Part shown: piece after piece, positions 29,157 to 37,299 of the stretch
Position numbering within the stretch: position 1 is the stretch's first letter
How the letters are laid out: each line of letters begins with the position of its first letter
Assembly (NCBI GenBank): GCA_900543485.1
Contig: UQRM01000021.1
Span: 1 to 37,299, forward strand
DNA: 37,299 nt
Direction: 5' to 3'
From: an uncultured Eubacterium sp.
GTDB lineage: Bacteria > Bacillota > Clostridia > Peptostreptococcales > Anaerovoracaceae
Position numbers and translations under genes: made by a program
The notes under the pieces: model-generated
The model's database searches: none
Told to the model about the DNA's origin: nothing
Seen by the model: only the letters and a program-made list of their open reading frames with translations

Positions 29157-29185
29157 TTGACAATAATGTGATCGCATGTTAAAGT
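29157..29185 (+). promoter_or_regulatory. Promoter of the cas operon
   Basis: TTGACA (29157-29162), 17 bp, TAAAGT (29180-29185), with TG at 29177-29178 as an extended -10. Transcription would start near 29192, upstream of the cas3 start at 29233 but downstream of the longest cas3 frame start (29176). The promoter lies only about 68 bp after the terminator and about 105 bp after the attR fragment. Confidence 0.7.
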
Positions 29186-29232
29186 ACCAATATAAAATTC
29201 AGAAAATTCCAACTAAAATGAAAGGCAAGCGC

Positions 29233-31443
29233 ATGAAAAGGATCTACATTGCCCATATAAACGAAGAGACGGGAGAGGTACAGACGATAAAGGAACACAG
29301 CGAGGGGATGGCGGAGCTTTGCGAGGACTTCGCGGTAAAGGAAATGAAGGCGACTGTTTCCACCGCGGCGTGGCTCCACGATGTGGGGAAGTACGGGGAA
29401 AGATTTCAGCATAGGATAAGAGGTGATTCATCTATCCGAGTGGAGCATTCCGGCAGCGGTGCTGTGGAGGCGACGAAGCTATCCAAGGGTCCCATGGGGT
29501 GGATGATGGCTTACTGCATAGCGGGACATCACGCGGGTCTTCCGGATGGAGGCCTGAAGACGGATGAAGAGGATGAGGCGACGCTGCATGGCCGTTTAAA
29601 GAGGGATTTTGACGAGTATCGACAGTACGAAGATGATATCGAGATCCCGGAGACAGATGAGAACGCCTTCGCAGCTTTTCTGGCGAAGGACTGCGATAAC
29701 GATATAAAGAAGCTGATAGACAAGTTCGCGTTTCTGACCAGGTACTGCTTTTCCTGTCTGACGGATGCTGACTCCATAGATACCGGCAGGTTTTGCGGCA
29801 GTTTGACGGAACGTGAGCTCCGGGCCGACTTTGAAGAGTGCCTGAAACGGATAGACGTCAAACTCAGCTCCTTTAAGTATGAGACGGAGCTTCAGCGAGC
29901 CAGGAAGACGGTACAGGAGCAGGTGTATCAAAAGACCGATCTGCCAGGTGAGGTGTACCTGGTAAATATGCCAACTGGGAGCGGAAAGACCCTTTGCAGT
30001 TTGAAATTTGCCCTTGAAAAGGCTGTGAAGGAAGGGAAGAAGCGTATCATATATGTGATTCCATATAACGCCATAGCGGATCAGACGGCTGATGAGATGA
30101 AACGGATTTTCGGGGAGCACGCTGAGATACTGCGTCATCAGTCCTCCTTTTCCTATGAGGACGAAGAAGGTGAGGAGACCTACAGCGAAGACTACAGAGA
30201 CGCGGCCAGGGTGGCCGTCGAGAACTGGGGCGTTTCCACGATAATCATAACTACGGTGGTACAGTTTTTTGAGTCGATATATTCTCATAAGAAACGGAAA
30301 CTGCGGAAAATGCACAACATGGCTGACAGCGTGATAGTGTTCGACGAGGTACATCTACTTCCACGTAAATATCTGCAGCCGTGTCTTCAGGCGGTATCAT
30401 ACATTACAAAATATCTGAACAGCAGGGCGGTCTTCCTTACGGCTACGATGCCTGATTTCAAAAAACTGATAAGGCAGTACGCTCTGCCGGGGAGCGATAT
30501 CGTAGATCTGGTTGAGGACAGATCGTCTTTTGATAAATTCAGCAAGTGCCGCTTCCAGCATATCGGTACTATTTCCATGGAAGCTCTGGTGGAGAAGGCG
30601 ATGGACAAGCCGTCGTCGCTGATCATCGTAAACAGAAAGGCGACGGCCCGGGAACTGTACGGTATGTGTGGAAGCAGGAAGTATCATCTGTCCACTTACA
30701 TGGCGGCATGTGACAGGAGCAGGATCATAGAGGAGATAAGAACCGAGCTGAAGAAGCTGGAAGAGGATTTCCCGGGACTGAAAGATGTACCGCAGGAACG
30801 GCGTATCGTCGTGGTCTCAACTTCTCTGATCGAGGCAGGCGTGGATATAGATATGTCCTGCGTCTTCAGGGAAATGACGGGACTGGACAGCATACTGCAG
30901 GCGGGAGGCCGATGTAACCGTGAAGGGAGGCGCGAGGGCGCTTTTACATATGTATTCGAGCTGGAGGAGGATGAACGCAGGGCTTCCAGCGACGAGCGCA
31001 GTGACATAACGAGAGGCTTGTTCAAAAAGTATGACGATATTTCGGAGCCGGACTGCATACTGGAGTACTACGATAAACTTTTTTTCGTCCGGAAAGAAGA
31101 AATAGAGAGCAATACCATCAGCAGGGAGTGCGACCGCATAGACGGCATACCTTTCAGAAGTTACGGTGAAAAATTCAGGATAATAGAGGAAACGACAGTT
31201 TCCATAGCTGTCGACAGGGATGAAAGGAGCCATCAGCTTATGGAAACGCTACGGAGCACAGGGATAACCAGCCCGCGAAAACTGCAGAAGTATACGTGCT
31301 CCGTCAGCCAGAAGGAATTTGAGGACCTGGTGAGGCAGCACGCCGTCGACGATTATGGGAGCGGTATCTGGTGTCTTACCAATACGGACTACTACGATGA
31401 AAATACAGGGATAAAATTTGAAGGCGAGGATTATTTCCTTTGA
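29233..31443 (+). CDS. cas3: Cas3, type I-C helicase-nuclease
   Basis: The start at 29233 (MKRIYIAHIN) is preferred because it follows the predicted promoter start and AAAGG. The frame is open from 29176. The 736-residue enzyme has an HD nuclease domain (H22 in KEHSEG, H49-D50 in WLHDVGKYG, H72, H99-H100 in AGHHAGLP). The superfamily 2 helicase follows: Walker A MPTGSGKT near residue 247, DEVH box VIVFDEVHLLP near 370, motif III FLTATMP, and motif VI QAGGRCNREGR near 555. It is recruited by Cascade and degrades the non-target strand. All catalytic motifs are intact. Confidence 0.95.
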   Translation: MKRIYIAHINEETGEVQTIKEHSEGMAELCEDFAVKEMKATVSTAAWLHDVGKYGERFQHRIRGDSSIRVEHSGSGAVEATKLSKGPMGWMMAYCIAGHHAGLPDGGLKTDEEDEATLHGRLKRDFDEYRQYEDDIEIPETDENAFAAFLAKDCDNDIKKLIDKFAFLTRYCFSCLTDADSIDTGRFCGSLTERELRADFEECLKRIDVKLSSFKYETELQRARKTVQEQVYQKTDLPGEVYLVNMPTGSGKTLCSLKFALEKAVKEGKKRIIYVIPYNAIADQTADEMKRIFGEHAEILRHQSSFSYEDEEGEETYSEDYRDAARVAVENWGVSTIIITTVVQFFESIYSHKKRKLRKMHNMADSVIVFDEVHLLPRKYLQPCLQAVSYITKYLNSRAVFLTATMPDFKKLIRQYALPGSDIVDLVEDRSSFDKFSKCRFQHIGTISMEALVEKAMDKPSSLIIVNRKATARELYGMCGSRKYHLSTYMAACDRSRIIEEIRTELKKLEEDFPGLKDVPQERRIVVVSTSLIEAGVDIDMSCVFREMTGLDSILQAGGRCNREGRREGAFTYVFELEEDERRASSDERSDITRGLFKKYDDISEPDCILEYYDKLFFVRKEEIESNTISRECDRIDGIPFRSYGEKFRIIEETTVSIAVDRDERSHQLMETLRSTGITSPRKLQKYTCSVSQKEFEDLVRQHAVDDYGSGIWCLTNTDYYDENTGIKFEGEDYFL

Positions 31444-31463
31444 GGAAGGGAGGAGTGATGCTA

Positions 31464-32192
31464 ATGAGTTATGGGTTCAGGATAATGGTGGAGGGGGATT
31501 ATGCCTGCTTTACCAGGCCGGAGCTTAAAGTGGAGCGGGTCAGTTATGACGTGCCGACTCCGGGGGCGATGGAAGGATTGTTGAAGAGCATATACTGGAA
31601 ACCTGCCATCAGATACGTGATAGACAGGATAATAGTGTTCCAGCCCATCGAATTTGCCAATATCAGGCGAAACGAAGTGAAGGACAAAGTCCTGCTGAGC
31701 GCGGTAAAGAACCAGATGAAGGGAAAAGGGGCGGACCCCTGCATTTACACATCTGAGAGCAGGAGCCAGAGGGCGGCCATGGTGCTGAAGAACGTCAAGT
31801 ACGGTATAGAATTCCACTTTGAGATGACGGGTGAGAGAAGCGACAATGAGGACGAAGATGAGAAGAAGCATTTCAACATCATAAAGAGGCGGCTGGAGAA
31901 GGGTCAATGCTTCAGGACTCCGTGCCTGGGATGCAGTGAGTTTCCGGCCAAGCGTATCGAACTGGTGGATGAGTTTGACGAAAGCCTCATAAGCGAAGCG
32001 GTGATACGCATGGGCGATGTGGACCTGGGTTTCATGAGCTACAGGGTGGAATTTGAGGACGGAGGTAAGCCGGTAAATGGAGATTGGGAAAACCCTAAGT
32101 TTTCCGATAAGGCATCCACCATCTATTACCGTCCGCACATGGTGAAGGGCGTTATCGATGTGAGAAAGTACAGGGAGGAACTGCGATGCTGA
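31464..32192 (+). CDS. cas5: Cas5c, crRNA-processing subunit
   Basis: The start at 31464 (MSYGFRIMVEGDYACFTRPE) is supported by AAGGGAGG at 10 nt; ATG 31458 is too close to it. In type I-C, Cas5c is the endoribonuclease that cuts pre-crRNA, replacing Cas6. The 242-residue protein has the family pattern LKVERVSYDVPTPGAMEGLL, then KSIYWKPAIRYVIDRIIV and CLGCSEFPAKRIELV. No cas6 gene exists in the operon, as expected. It overlaps cas3 and cas8 closely. Confidence 0.94.
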   Translation: MSYGFRIMVEGDYACFTRPELKVERVSYDVPTPGAMEGLLKSIYWKPAIRYVIDRIIVFQPIEFANIRRNEVKDKVLLSAVKNQMKGKGADPCIYTSESRSQRAAMVLKNVKYGIEFHFEMTGERSDNEDEDEKKHFNIIKRRLEKGQCFRTPCLGCSEFPAKRIELVDEFDESLISEAVIRMGDVDLGFMSYRVEFEDGGKPVNGDWENPKFSDKASTIYYRPHMVKGVIDVRKYREELRC

Positions 32193-33997
32193 TAAAGGCT
32201 TTATGCGATTATTACGACATTCTTTCGGAAGCAGGGAAGGTCCTGCCGGAAGGCTACTCCAACGTGAAGATACACTACCTGGTGACTCTCAACGAAGACG
32301 GCAGCATAGCTGAGATAGTGGACAAGCAGGAAACTGAATATCAGACGATGAAAAACGGCAAGACGAAGGAGAAGAAAGTCCCAAGAAACGAAGTGATGCC
32401 GGAGAGGACAGAGAAGTCAGGGATAGATTCCAATATCATTGAGCACAGATCACGCTATCTGTTCGGCCTCAACTACGTCGACGAAAGGTTGAACCCTGAT
32501 GACAGTACCGGGAAGGCTAAGAAGTCTCACGAGGCCTTTGTAAAAGCGAATTTGGAGTTCCTGGAAGGACTGGAAAGCCCGGTGATAGACGCTTACAGAA
32601 ATTTTCTGAGAAACTGGAGGCCGGAGGATGAGACGGAAAACAGGGCCATTCTGGGACTGGGGAAGAAGTACGAGTCGGCAGGATATATGTTCTGTCTTTC
32701 CGGGGAACCGGACAAGCTGCTGCATCAGGATACGGAAGTAAAAGCCAGGTGGGAGGAAGTGTACAGGAAAAGGGGGAAGTCTGCCGGAGAGGATACGGTA
32801 GCTCAATGCGCCATAAGCGGAGAGCAGGCGGCTATTTCCAGGATACACAGTAAGATAAAAGGCGTGTACGGCGGTCTGGCTACGGGGAGCGTCCTGATAG
32901 GTTATAACAATCCTTCGGAAAATTCCTACGGCAACGACCAGGCTTACAACAGCAACATATCGGAAAACGCCATGAGAAAGTACACTGAGGCGCTGAATTA
33001 TCTCCTAGGGGACATTCGGCACAAGATGATGGTGGACGAGATGACGGTGGTCTTCTGGGCTATGGATCCGTCGGAAAAATGCGAGGATCTCTTCATGGCA
33101 GCTCTGAGCGGCGGCACGGAAAGGATGGACGCTAAAGAGACGGAAGAAATGCTGAAGAAGCTGTGGGAAAGGGCGTCAGAAGGAGCGGTCCGGGACACTC
33201 AGCTGCAGGATATGGAAGCGCTGGACGAAAACGTGGATTTTTACATGGTGGGAATGAAGCCCAATTCTTCCAGACTTTCCATCAAGTTCATCGAACGAAA
33301 GCGATACGGCGACATCCTCTGGAACATAGCGAAGTTCCAGCGTGATATCCAGGTGTCGGAGAAGGGCAGACTGGTACCCCTCTACAGGATAAAGAACGAA
33401 CTGGTGTCGCCAAAGAGTACTAATGAAAAGGTCAGCCCGGCGATGTTTTCCCGGTTCTTCCAGTCGGTGATGGACGGGACTGCCCATCCGGCGGCACTGC
33501 TGGAAACGCTGGTGAGGAGGGTGAAGACCGATAAGGATATCGATATAAGCAGCGTGCGTGCCGGACTGATAAAGTCCTGCATAAACAGGATGAAGAAGAA
33601 GGAGGAGATAAAAGTGGCACTGGACAGAGAAAATCACAACCAGGCGTATTTGTGCGGAAGGCTGTTCGCGGTCTTGGAACGGCTGCAGGACAGGGCGTCG
33701 GGAGGCGGACTGAACGCGACCATCAAGGACAGGTATTTTGCTTCGGCGTCTTCGAAGCCGGCGCTGGTATTCCCTAAGCTCATAAGGCTTTCTCAGACTC
33801 ATTTGGGGAAACTGGGGAGCGACGGAGAACGGATATATTTCAATAAGATGATAGGAGAGATCATAGACGGTATCGACGGGAGATTCCCGGATACGCTGCT
33901 GCTGGCCGATCAGGGAGAATTTGCCATCGGATACTATCAGCAAAATCAGGATTTTTTCAGGAAAAAGGATGACGTGAAAGAAGAGAAAGGGATTTAA
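32186..33997 (+). CDS. cas8c: Cas8c (Csd1), large Cascade subunit
   Basis: The 603-residue protein has the Csd1 pattern: MLIKALCDYYDILSEAGKVL, then RSRYLFGLNYV, CLSGEPDKLLHQDTEV, and YNNPSENSYGNDQAYNSNIS. The C-terminus (QTHLGKLGSDGERIYFNKMI, then LADQGEFAIGYYQQ) is the typical family end. Cas8c recognises the PAM and holds the target strand. GGGAGGAA precedes the start, which overlaps cas5. Length is normal. This is the protein that decides the type I-C call. Confidence 0.95.
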   Translation: MLIKALCDYYDILSEAGKVLPEGYSNVKIHYLVTLNEDGSIAEIVDKQETEYQTMKNGKTKEKKVPRNEVMPERTEKSGIDSNIIEHRSRYLFGLNYVDERLNPDDSTGKAKKSHEAFVKANLEFLEGLESPVIDAYRNFLRNWRPEDETENRAILGLGKKYESAGYMFCLSGEPDKLLHQDTEVKARWEEVYRKRGKSAGEDTVAQCAISGEQAAISRIHSKIKGVYGGLATGSVLIGYNNPSENSYGNDQAYNSNISENAMRKYTEALNYLLGDIRHKMMVDEMTVVFWAMDPSEKCEDLFMAALSGGTERMDAKETEEMLKKLWERASEGAVRDTQLQDMEALDENVDFYMVGMKPNSSRLSIKFIERKRYGDILWNIAKFQRDIQVSEKGRLVPLYRIKNELVSPKSTNEKVSPAMFSRFFQSVMDGTAHPAALLETLVRRVKTDKDIDISSVRAGLIKSCINRMKKKEEIKVALDRENHNQAYLCGRLFAVLERLQDRASGGGLNATIKDRYFASASSKPALVFPKLIRLSQTHLGKLGSDGERIYFNKMIGEIIDGIDGRFPDTLLLADQGEFAIGYYQQNQDFFRKKDDVKEEKGI

Positions 33998-34009
33998 AGG
34001 AGGAAAAAC

Positions 34010-34870
34010 ATGGCTATCAAAAACAGATATGATTTCGTAATGGTATTCGATGTGGAAAACGGGAATCCCAACGGCGATCCCGATTCGGGGAACGCGCCGC
34101 GAGTAGACGCGGAGACGATGTTCGGTTACGTCACCGACGTGTGTCTCAAGCGCAAGATAAGGAATTACGTGGAGCTGGTCAAAGAAGGGGAGGAAGGATA
34201 CAACATCCTGATAAAGCCGGACAAAGCCTTGAACACCAAGTTCAGAGAAGCGTATGAAGCGGAAGGACTCGAGACAGGCCAGAAGGGGAAGAAGGGCGAT
34301 GATGTAAAGAAAGCCCGTGACTTCATGTGCAGGAATTACTTCGACGTCAGAGCTTTCGGTGCCGTGATGTCGACGGGAGATGACCCTTGCGGGATAGTGA
34401 GAGGACCTGTACAGCTCACCTTTGCCAAGAGCCAGTCGCCGGTGACGATAGATGATATCACGATAACGAGACAGGCCAAGACTACAGAGGACAGGAAAGC
34501 TATCGGCGATACGGAGATGGGTAAGAAAAGCGTCATCCCGTACGGCCTCTACAGAGCGGAAGGTTACATATCGGCGGCGCTGGCGGACAAGACGACGGGT
34601 CTTTCGGATGAGGACGTGGAAGTGCTGTGGGATGCTATCATCAATATGTTTGAGAACGATCACAGCGCGGCACGTGGAAAGATGTGCATGAGAAAGCTTT
34701 ACGTCTTCAAGCACGACAGCATGATGGGGAACGCGCCGTCACATGTATTGTTCGACAAGATCGACATCAGGCTCAAGGACGAAAGCCGGCCGCCAAGGCA
34801 GTTCTCGGACTATGAGATAGAAGTCGACAGACAGATGCCGGAAGGCGTTTCACTGGTAGAGAAGATATGA
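34010..34870 (+). CDS. cas7: Cas7c (Csd2), Cascade backbone
   Basis: The 286-residue backbone subunit: MVFDVENGNPNGDPDSGNAP, then VTDVCLKRKIRNYVELVKEG, VRAFGAVMSTGDDPCGIVRG, PVQLTFAKSQSPV and KKSVIPYGLYRAEGYIS. Multiple copies coat the crRNA. AAAGGAGG precedes the start. The next gene overlaps its stop (ATGA). Length and motifs are normal. Confidence 0.95.
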   Translation: MAIKNRYDFVMVFDVENGNPNGDPDSGNAPRVDAETMFGYVTDVCLKRKIRNYVELVKEGEEGYNILIKPDKALNTKFREAYEAEGLETGQKGKKGDDVKKARDFMCRNYFDVRAFGAVMSTGDDPCGIVRGPVQLTFAKSQSPVTIDDITITRQAKTTEDRKAIGDTEMGKKSVIPYGLYRAEGYISAALADKTTGLSDEDVEVLWDAIINMFENDHSAARGKMCMRKLYVFKHDSMMGNAPSHVLFDKIDIRLKDESRPPRQFSDYEIEVDRQMPEGVSLVEKI

Positions 34871-35532
34871 ACGAGGAAGAGATAACGATACGTTCGATAC
34901 AGCATTATATGTATTGTCCCCACAGGTGGGGCTTGATGGAAATCAACAGGTCGTGGGCGGAAAACATGTACGTGACAAAGGCCAACCTGATGCACGAACG
35001 CGTCCACGACCCGGACAGCCACTATACTTCCCGGGGAAAGAAAGTCTTTACGTCGGTGCCCGTATACAACGACCTTGAAGAGTACGATCTTTACGGCGTG
35101 ACGGACTGCCTGGAATTCGCGGAGGACGGAGACGGAGTCGCTGTAGAGGGACTGCAGGGAACGTACAAGGTATGCGTGGTGGAATACAAGCCGACGGAAG
35201 CCAGGGATGGCAGGCACAGGCCGGAGGACGTGATGCAGGTATTCGCGCAGAAGATATGCGTAGACCATGTATTTGGCTGCGACTGCGAGACGGTGATATA
35301 TTATGCGGATGTAAAGAAGCGGCGGGAGATTTCCTTTAAGGAAAGCTACAGCGAATACGACGCGGAGCTGAAGAGGCTCCTGTCAGAAATGAGGACGTAT
35401 CTGAAGGAGGGACGAGTTCCTCCCATCAGGAAGGGGCAGAAATGCAGCGGATGCTCGATGAAGGATCTCTGCATGCCGTCGCTGAAAAAGATCAAAGGGT
35501 TCGAGTCGTACCTGGAAAAGGAGTTCATATGA
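34867..35532 (+). CDS. cas4: Cas4, spacer-processing nuclease
   Basis: The 221-residue RecB-type nuclease has the iron-sulfur cysteines C17 (MYCPHRW) and C193, C196, C202 (KCSGCSMKDLC). The nuclease motif LYGVTDCLEFAE is followed by CVVEYKPTEA, holding the D, E and K of the PD-(D/E)xK core. It also contains a QVFAQKICVDHVFGC segment. Cas4 trims prespacers by PAM before Cas1-Cas2 integration, so new spacers would have correct orientation. The stop overlaps cas1 (ATGA). Confidence 0.95.
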   Translation: MNEEEITIRSIQHYMYCPHRWGLMEINRSWAENMYVTKANLMHERVHDPDSHYTSRGKKVFTSVPVYNDLEEYDLYGVTDCLEFAEDGDGVAVEGLQGTYKVCVVEYKPTEARDGRHRPEDVMQVFAQKICVDHVFGCDCETVIYYADVKKRREISFKESYSEYDAELKRLLSEMRTYLKEGRVPPIRKGQKCSGCSMKDLCMPSLKKIKGFESYLEKEFI

Positions 35533-36551
35533 GAAAGCTGCTGAACACTGTGTACATAACCAACGAACAGACGTATCTGACGCTGGACGGCGAAAACCTG
35601 GTTTGTAAGATCGACGGCGAGACAAAGCTCAGGATCCCATTTGACAACATCGAGAATATCGTCTGCTTCAATTATATGGGTTGCTCCCCGGCTCTGATGG
35701 GAAAATGCGTGGGAAGGCTGATCCCGATCAATTTCGTATCTCCGCAGGGAAAGTTCCTGGCGAAGGTCTGCGGCGAGACGAAGGGGAACGTTTTCCTGCG
35801 GGTTAGTCAGATCGACTGTTTCCGGGAAAAGGGACTGGAGCTGACGAGGAACGTCATGGCTGCAAAGCTTTCCAACACGAAGCACCTGATACGCAGGACT
35901 CTGCACGACAACAGCGATTTAAGGGATGACGCGGAGATAAGACGCACCGTGGATTTCCTGGGCAGAGGTATAGAGCGGGTGCTGAAAGCGGAGAGCGTGG
36001 AAGAAGTGGTGGGGATAGAGGGAAGCTGTGCTCAGAGTTATTTTTCCATATTCGACAAATTGATAACTAACGAAAGGGTTCCCTTCGGGTTTGAGGTGAG
36101 AAGCAAGCGTCCGCCGCTGGATCCTGTCAACGCGCTGCTTTCGTTCATCTATACGCTGGCCATGAGCGACTACGCGTCAGCGCTGGAAACGGTAGGACTG
36201 GACAGCTACATAGGATTCTGCCATACATTGAGGAGCGGCAGAGCCTCGCTGGCTTGCGATCTGGTGGAGGAAACGCGTTGCATAGTGGAACGGCTCGTCC
36301 TGTCGCTTTTAAACCTGCAGATCATCGGAGAGAAAGATTTCGAGAGACAGATTTCGGGAGCGGTGTGGCTCAACGATGAAGGCAGGAAAAAGGTGCTGAC
36401 CCGCTGGCAGGAAAAGAAGCGCAGCGTCATGACGCATCCGTACCTGAAGCAGAAGATCCCTGTTGGACTGCTGCCGTACGTGCAGAGCAATCTGCTGGCA
36501 AAATACGTCAGAGGCGATATAGAGGAGTACATCCCATTTTTACAGAAGTAG
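35529..36551 (+). CDS. cas1: Cas1 integrase
   Basis: The start at 35529 overlaps cas4 and gives the usual 340-residue protein. Upstream in-frame starts lie within cas4. Catalytic residues are present: E164 in GIEGSCAQSYF, H232 in IGFCHTLRSG and D244 in ASLACDLVEE. The N-terminal beta domain (LLNTVYITNEQTYLTLDGEN) and helical C-terminal domain are complete. Cas1-Cas2 inserts new spacers at the leader end. Confidence 0.96.
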   Translation: MRKLLNTVYITNEQTYLTLDGENLVCKIDGETKLRIPFDNIENIVCFNYMGCSPALMGKCVGRLIPINFVSPQGKFLAKVCGETKGNVFLRVSQIDCFREKGLELTRNVMAAKLSNTKHLIRRTLHDNSDLRDDAEIRRTVDFLGRGIERVLKAESVEEVVGIEGSCAQSYFSIFDKLITNERVPFGFEVRSKRPPLDPVNALLSFIYTLAMSDYASALETVGLDSYIGFCHTLRSGRASLACDLVEETRCIVERLVLSLLNLQIIGEKDFERQISGAVWLNDEGRKKVLTRWQEKKRSVMTHPYLKQKIPVGLLPYVQSNLLAKYVRGDIEEYIPFLQK

Positions 36552-36560
36552 GTGCATATT

Positions 36561-36851
36561 ATGATGGTGTTGATAAGTTATGATGTCAGTACCACCGACA
36601 GCGAAGGGAAGACACGATTGCGAAAGGTGGCTAAAGAATGTCAGAATCACGCTCAGCGGGTGCAGAACTCAGTCTTTGAAGCGGACCTCGATTATTCGAC
36701 ATTCCTGAAGCTGAAGGCCAGACTGATCAAACTGATCGACGAAGAAAAGGACAGCCTCAGGTTCTACTATCTCGGAAACAACTGGGAAAAGAGAGTGGAA
36801 CATATAGGCGCGAAGGAGACGTATAACCCGGAAGGTGTTATAATAATATGA
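36561..36851 (+). CDS. cas2: Cas2
   Basis: Start 36561 (MMVLISYDVSTTDSEGKTRL) gives the canonical 96 residues. The frame is open from a GTG at 36552. The ferredoxin-like pattern is clear: LISYDVSTTD with its Asp, then VQNSVFEADLDYSTFLKLKA, then FYYLGNNWEKRVEHIG. Cas2 bridges the Cas1 dimers. It ends the operon, and the leader follows at once. Confidence 0.95.
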   Translation: MMVLISYDVSTTDSEGKTRLRKVAKECQNHAQRVQNSVFEADLDYSTFLKLKARLIKLIDEEKDSLRFYYLGNNWEKRVEHIGAKETYNPEGVIII

Positions 36852-37088
36852 CGGCATGACATGATGGTGTGACGTAGACGAGTGGATGCACGGATGCGAT
36901 ATCCACGAGGAGAATACAGGCGAATACCGTCAGGCGAAGATGCTGTAACTGGGAAATGCCGGGAGGTTCGCCTGAAAATATTCGGTTTTTCGCGCGAAAC
37001 GGGTCGCCGTGTACCCGATATTTCAGCGAAAAATCAGGGCCGCCCCAATATGTGACGGGCGCAGTCGCTGCGTGAGCTAAATGTAGCG
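36852..37088 (+). promoter_or_regulatory. CRISPR leader
   Basis: The 237-bp non-coding stretch between cas2 and the first repeat is the leader, since new spacers enter at the cas-proximal end in this layout. Notable parts are TGACATGATGGTG near the start, a GGTTCGCCTG segment near 36964, a CGGGT...ACCCG inverted pair around 37001-37018, and GTCGCTGCGTGAGC just before repeat 1. No rho-independent terminator is seen, and there is no gene. Confidence 0.75.
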
Positions 37089-37299
37089 GTCGCGCCCCGC
37101 GAGGGGCGTGTGAGTAGAAATTTGCTCGTTTTCCACGTTCCACAGACCAATTAAAGTCGCGCCCCGCGAGGGGCGTGTGAGTAGAAATGTTAGTCTGTGC
37201 ATCAATCGACGGTCTTGTTGCCGTCGCGCCCCGCGAGGGGCGTGTGAGTAGAAATTTGCTCGTTTTCCACGTTCCACAGACCAATTAAAGTCGCGCCCC
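37089..37299 (+). CRISPR. Type I-C CRISPR array, four repeats visible (last partial)
   Basis: The 33-bp repeat starts GTCGCGCCCCGCGAGGGGCG and ends TGTGAGTAGAAAT. Copies lie at 37089-37121, 37156-37188 and 37223-37255, and the start of a fourth at 37290-37299, cut by the window edge. All are identical. A CGCCCC/GGGGCG hairpin with loop GCGA is the Cas5c substrate. The three spacers are 34 nt each (37122-37155, 37189-37222, 37256-37289), period 67. Spacers 1 and 3 are identical. The repeat resembles I-C repeats, agreeing with the Cas genes. The array continues beyond the window. Confidence 0.97.

Noticed and set aside
33176..34714. Long leftward ORF (512 codons) opposite cas8c and cas7
   Set aside because: It is antisense to two recognised cas genes over its full length, has no ribosome site, and is a by-product of their codon use.
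37055..37080. A degenerate extra repeat just before repeat 1 (GTCGCTGCGTGAGC)
   Set aside because: Only the ends resemble the repeat and the hairpin core is missing. No matching spacer-length segment follows, so it is treated as leader sequence.
36838..37284. Leftward ORFs in the CRISPR array (products with repeated HTPLAGRD/HAPRGAR motifs)
   Set aside because: They are translations of the repeats and spacers, a well-known annotation artefact. The repeated peptide period equals the repeat-spacer period, and no ribosome site is present.

Overview
The window holds two joined pieces of a Firmicutes (Clostridia-like) chromosome. Positions 1 to about 29052 are most of a siphovirus-type, HK97-fold prophage whose left end and integrase lie outside the window. 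Positions about 29053-37299 are host DNA carrying a complete type I-C CRISPR-Cas locus and the start of its array. The Clostridia-like assignment rests on strong AAGGAGG-type ribosome binding sites, heavy use of ATA, AGA and AGG codons, phi-LC3-type holin and phi13-type major tail protein, and the PcfK/PcfJ, DUF3102 and DUF6378 genes common in clostridial phages. I cannot name a genus.

Prophage layout, left to right. (1) 1-1934: small early genes, including a gene split by a frameshift at an A7 run. (2) 1933-3915: a segment bounded by a 22-bp near-identical direct repeat. It holds a leftward DUF4393 (Abi-alpha-like) gene, two convergent overlapping Xre regulators and a double operator with a consensus-like promoter. 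(3) 3931-9709: early/replication region with small Cys-rich proteins, a PcfK-PcfJ pair, DUF3102, a PC4-like fusion, DUF6378, an HUH-type replication initiator-like protein and a sigma-like (DUF1492/ArpU-type) late regulator. (4) 9710-10490: an extended -10 promoter followed at once by a terminator, an HNH packaging nuclease, and a candidate cos region with a second terminator. (5) 10491-18131: terminase, portal, protease, capsid with a C-terminal beta-sandwich domain, connectors and tail tube. (6) 18131-26512: tail chaperone with a -1 frameshift signal, tape measure, Dit, Gp37-like tail protein, baseplate and fibre genes. (7) 26509-28160: putative lipoprotein, holin, amidase and a membrane coiled-coil protein. 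(8) 28217-28853: a hicAB toxin-antitoxin pair.

The right junction is a 3' half of a tRNA-Glu(UUC) gene at 29007-29052. Its 5' half is absent, and a terminator follows. This is the expected product of integrase-mediated insertion into the tRNA 3' end, so it is read as attR.

Immediately downstream come a promoter and the operon cas3-cas5c-cas8c-cas7c-cas4-cas1-cas2, a 237-bp leader, and an array of 33-bp repeats with 34-nt spacers. The first and third spacers are identical. All Cas proteins have normal length and visible catalytic residues, so the system looks functional. The prophage thus sits directly against an apparently active CRISPR-Cas operon.
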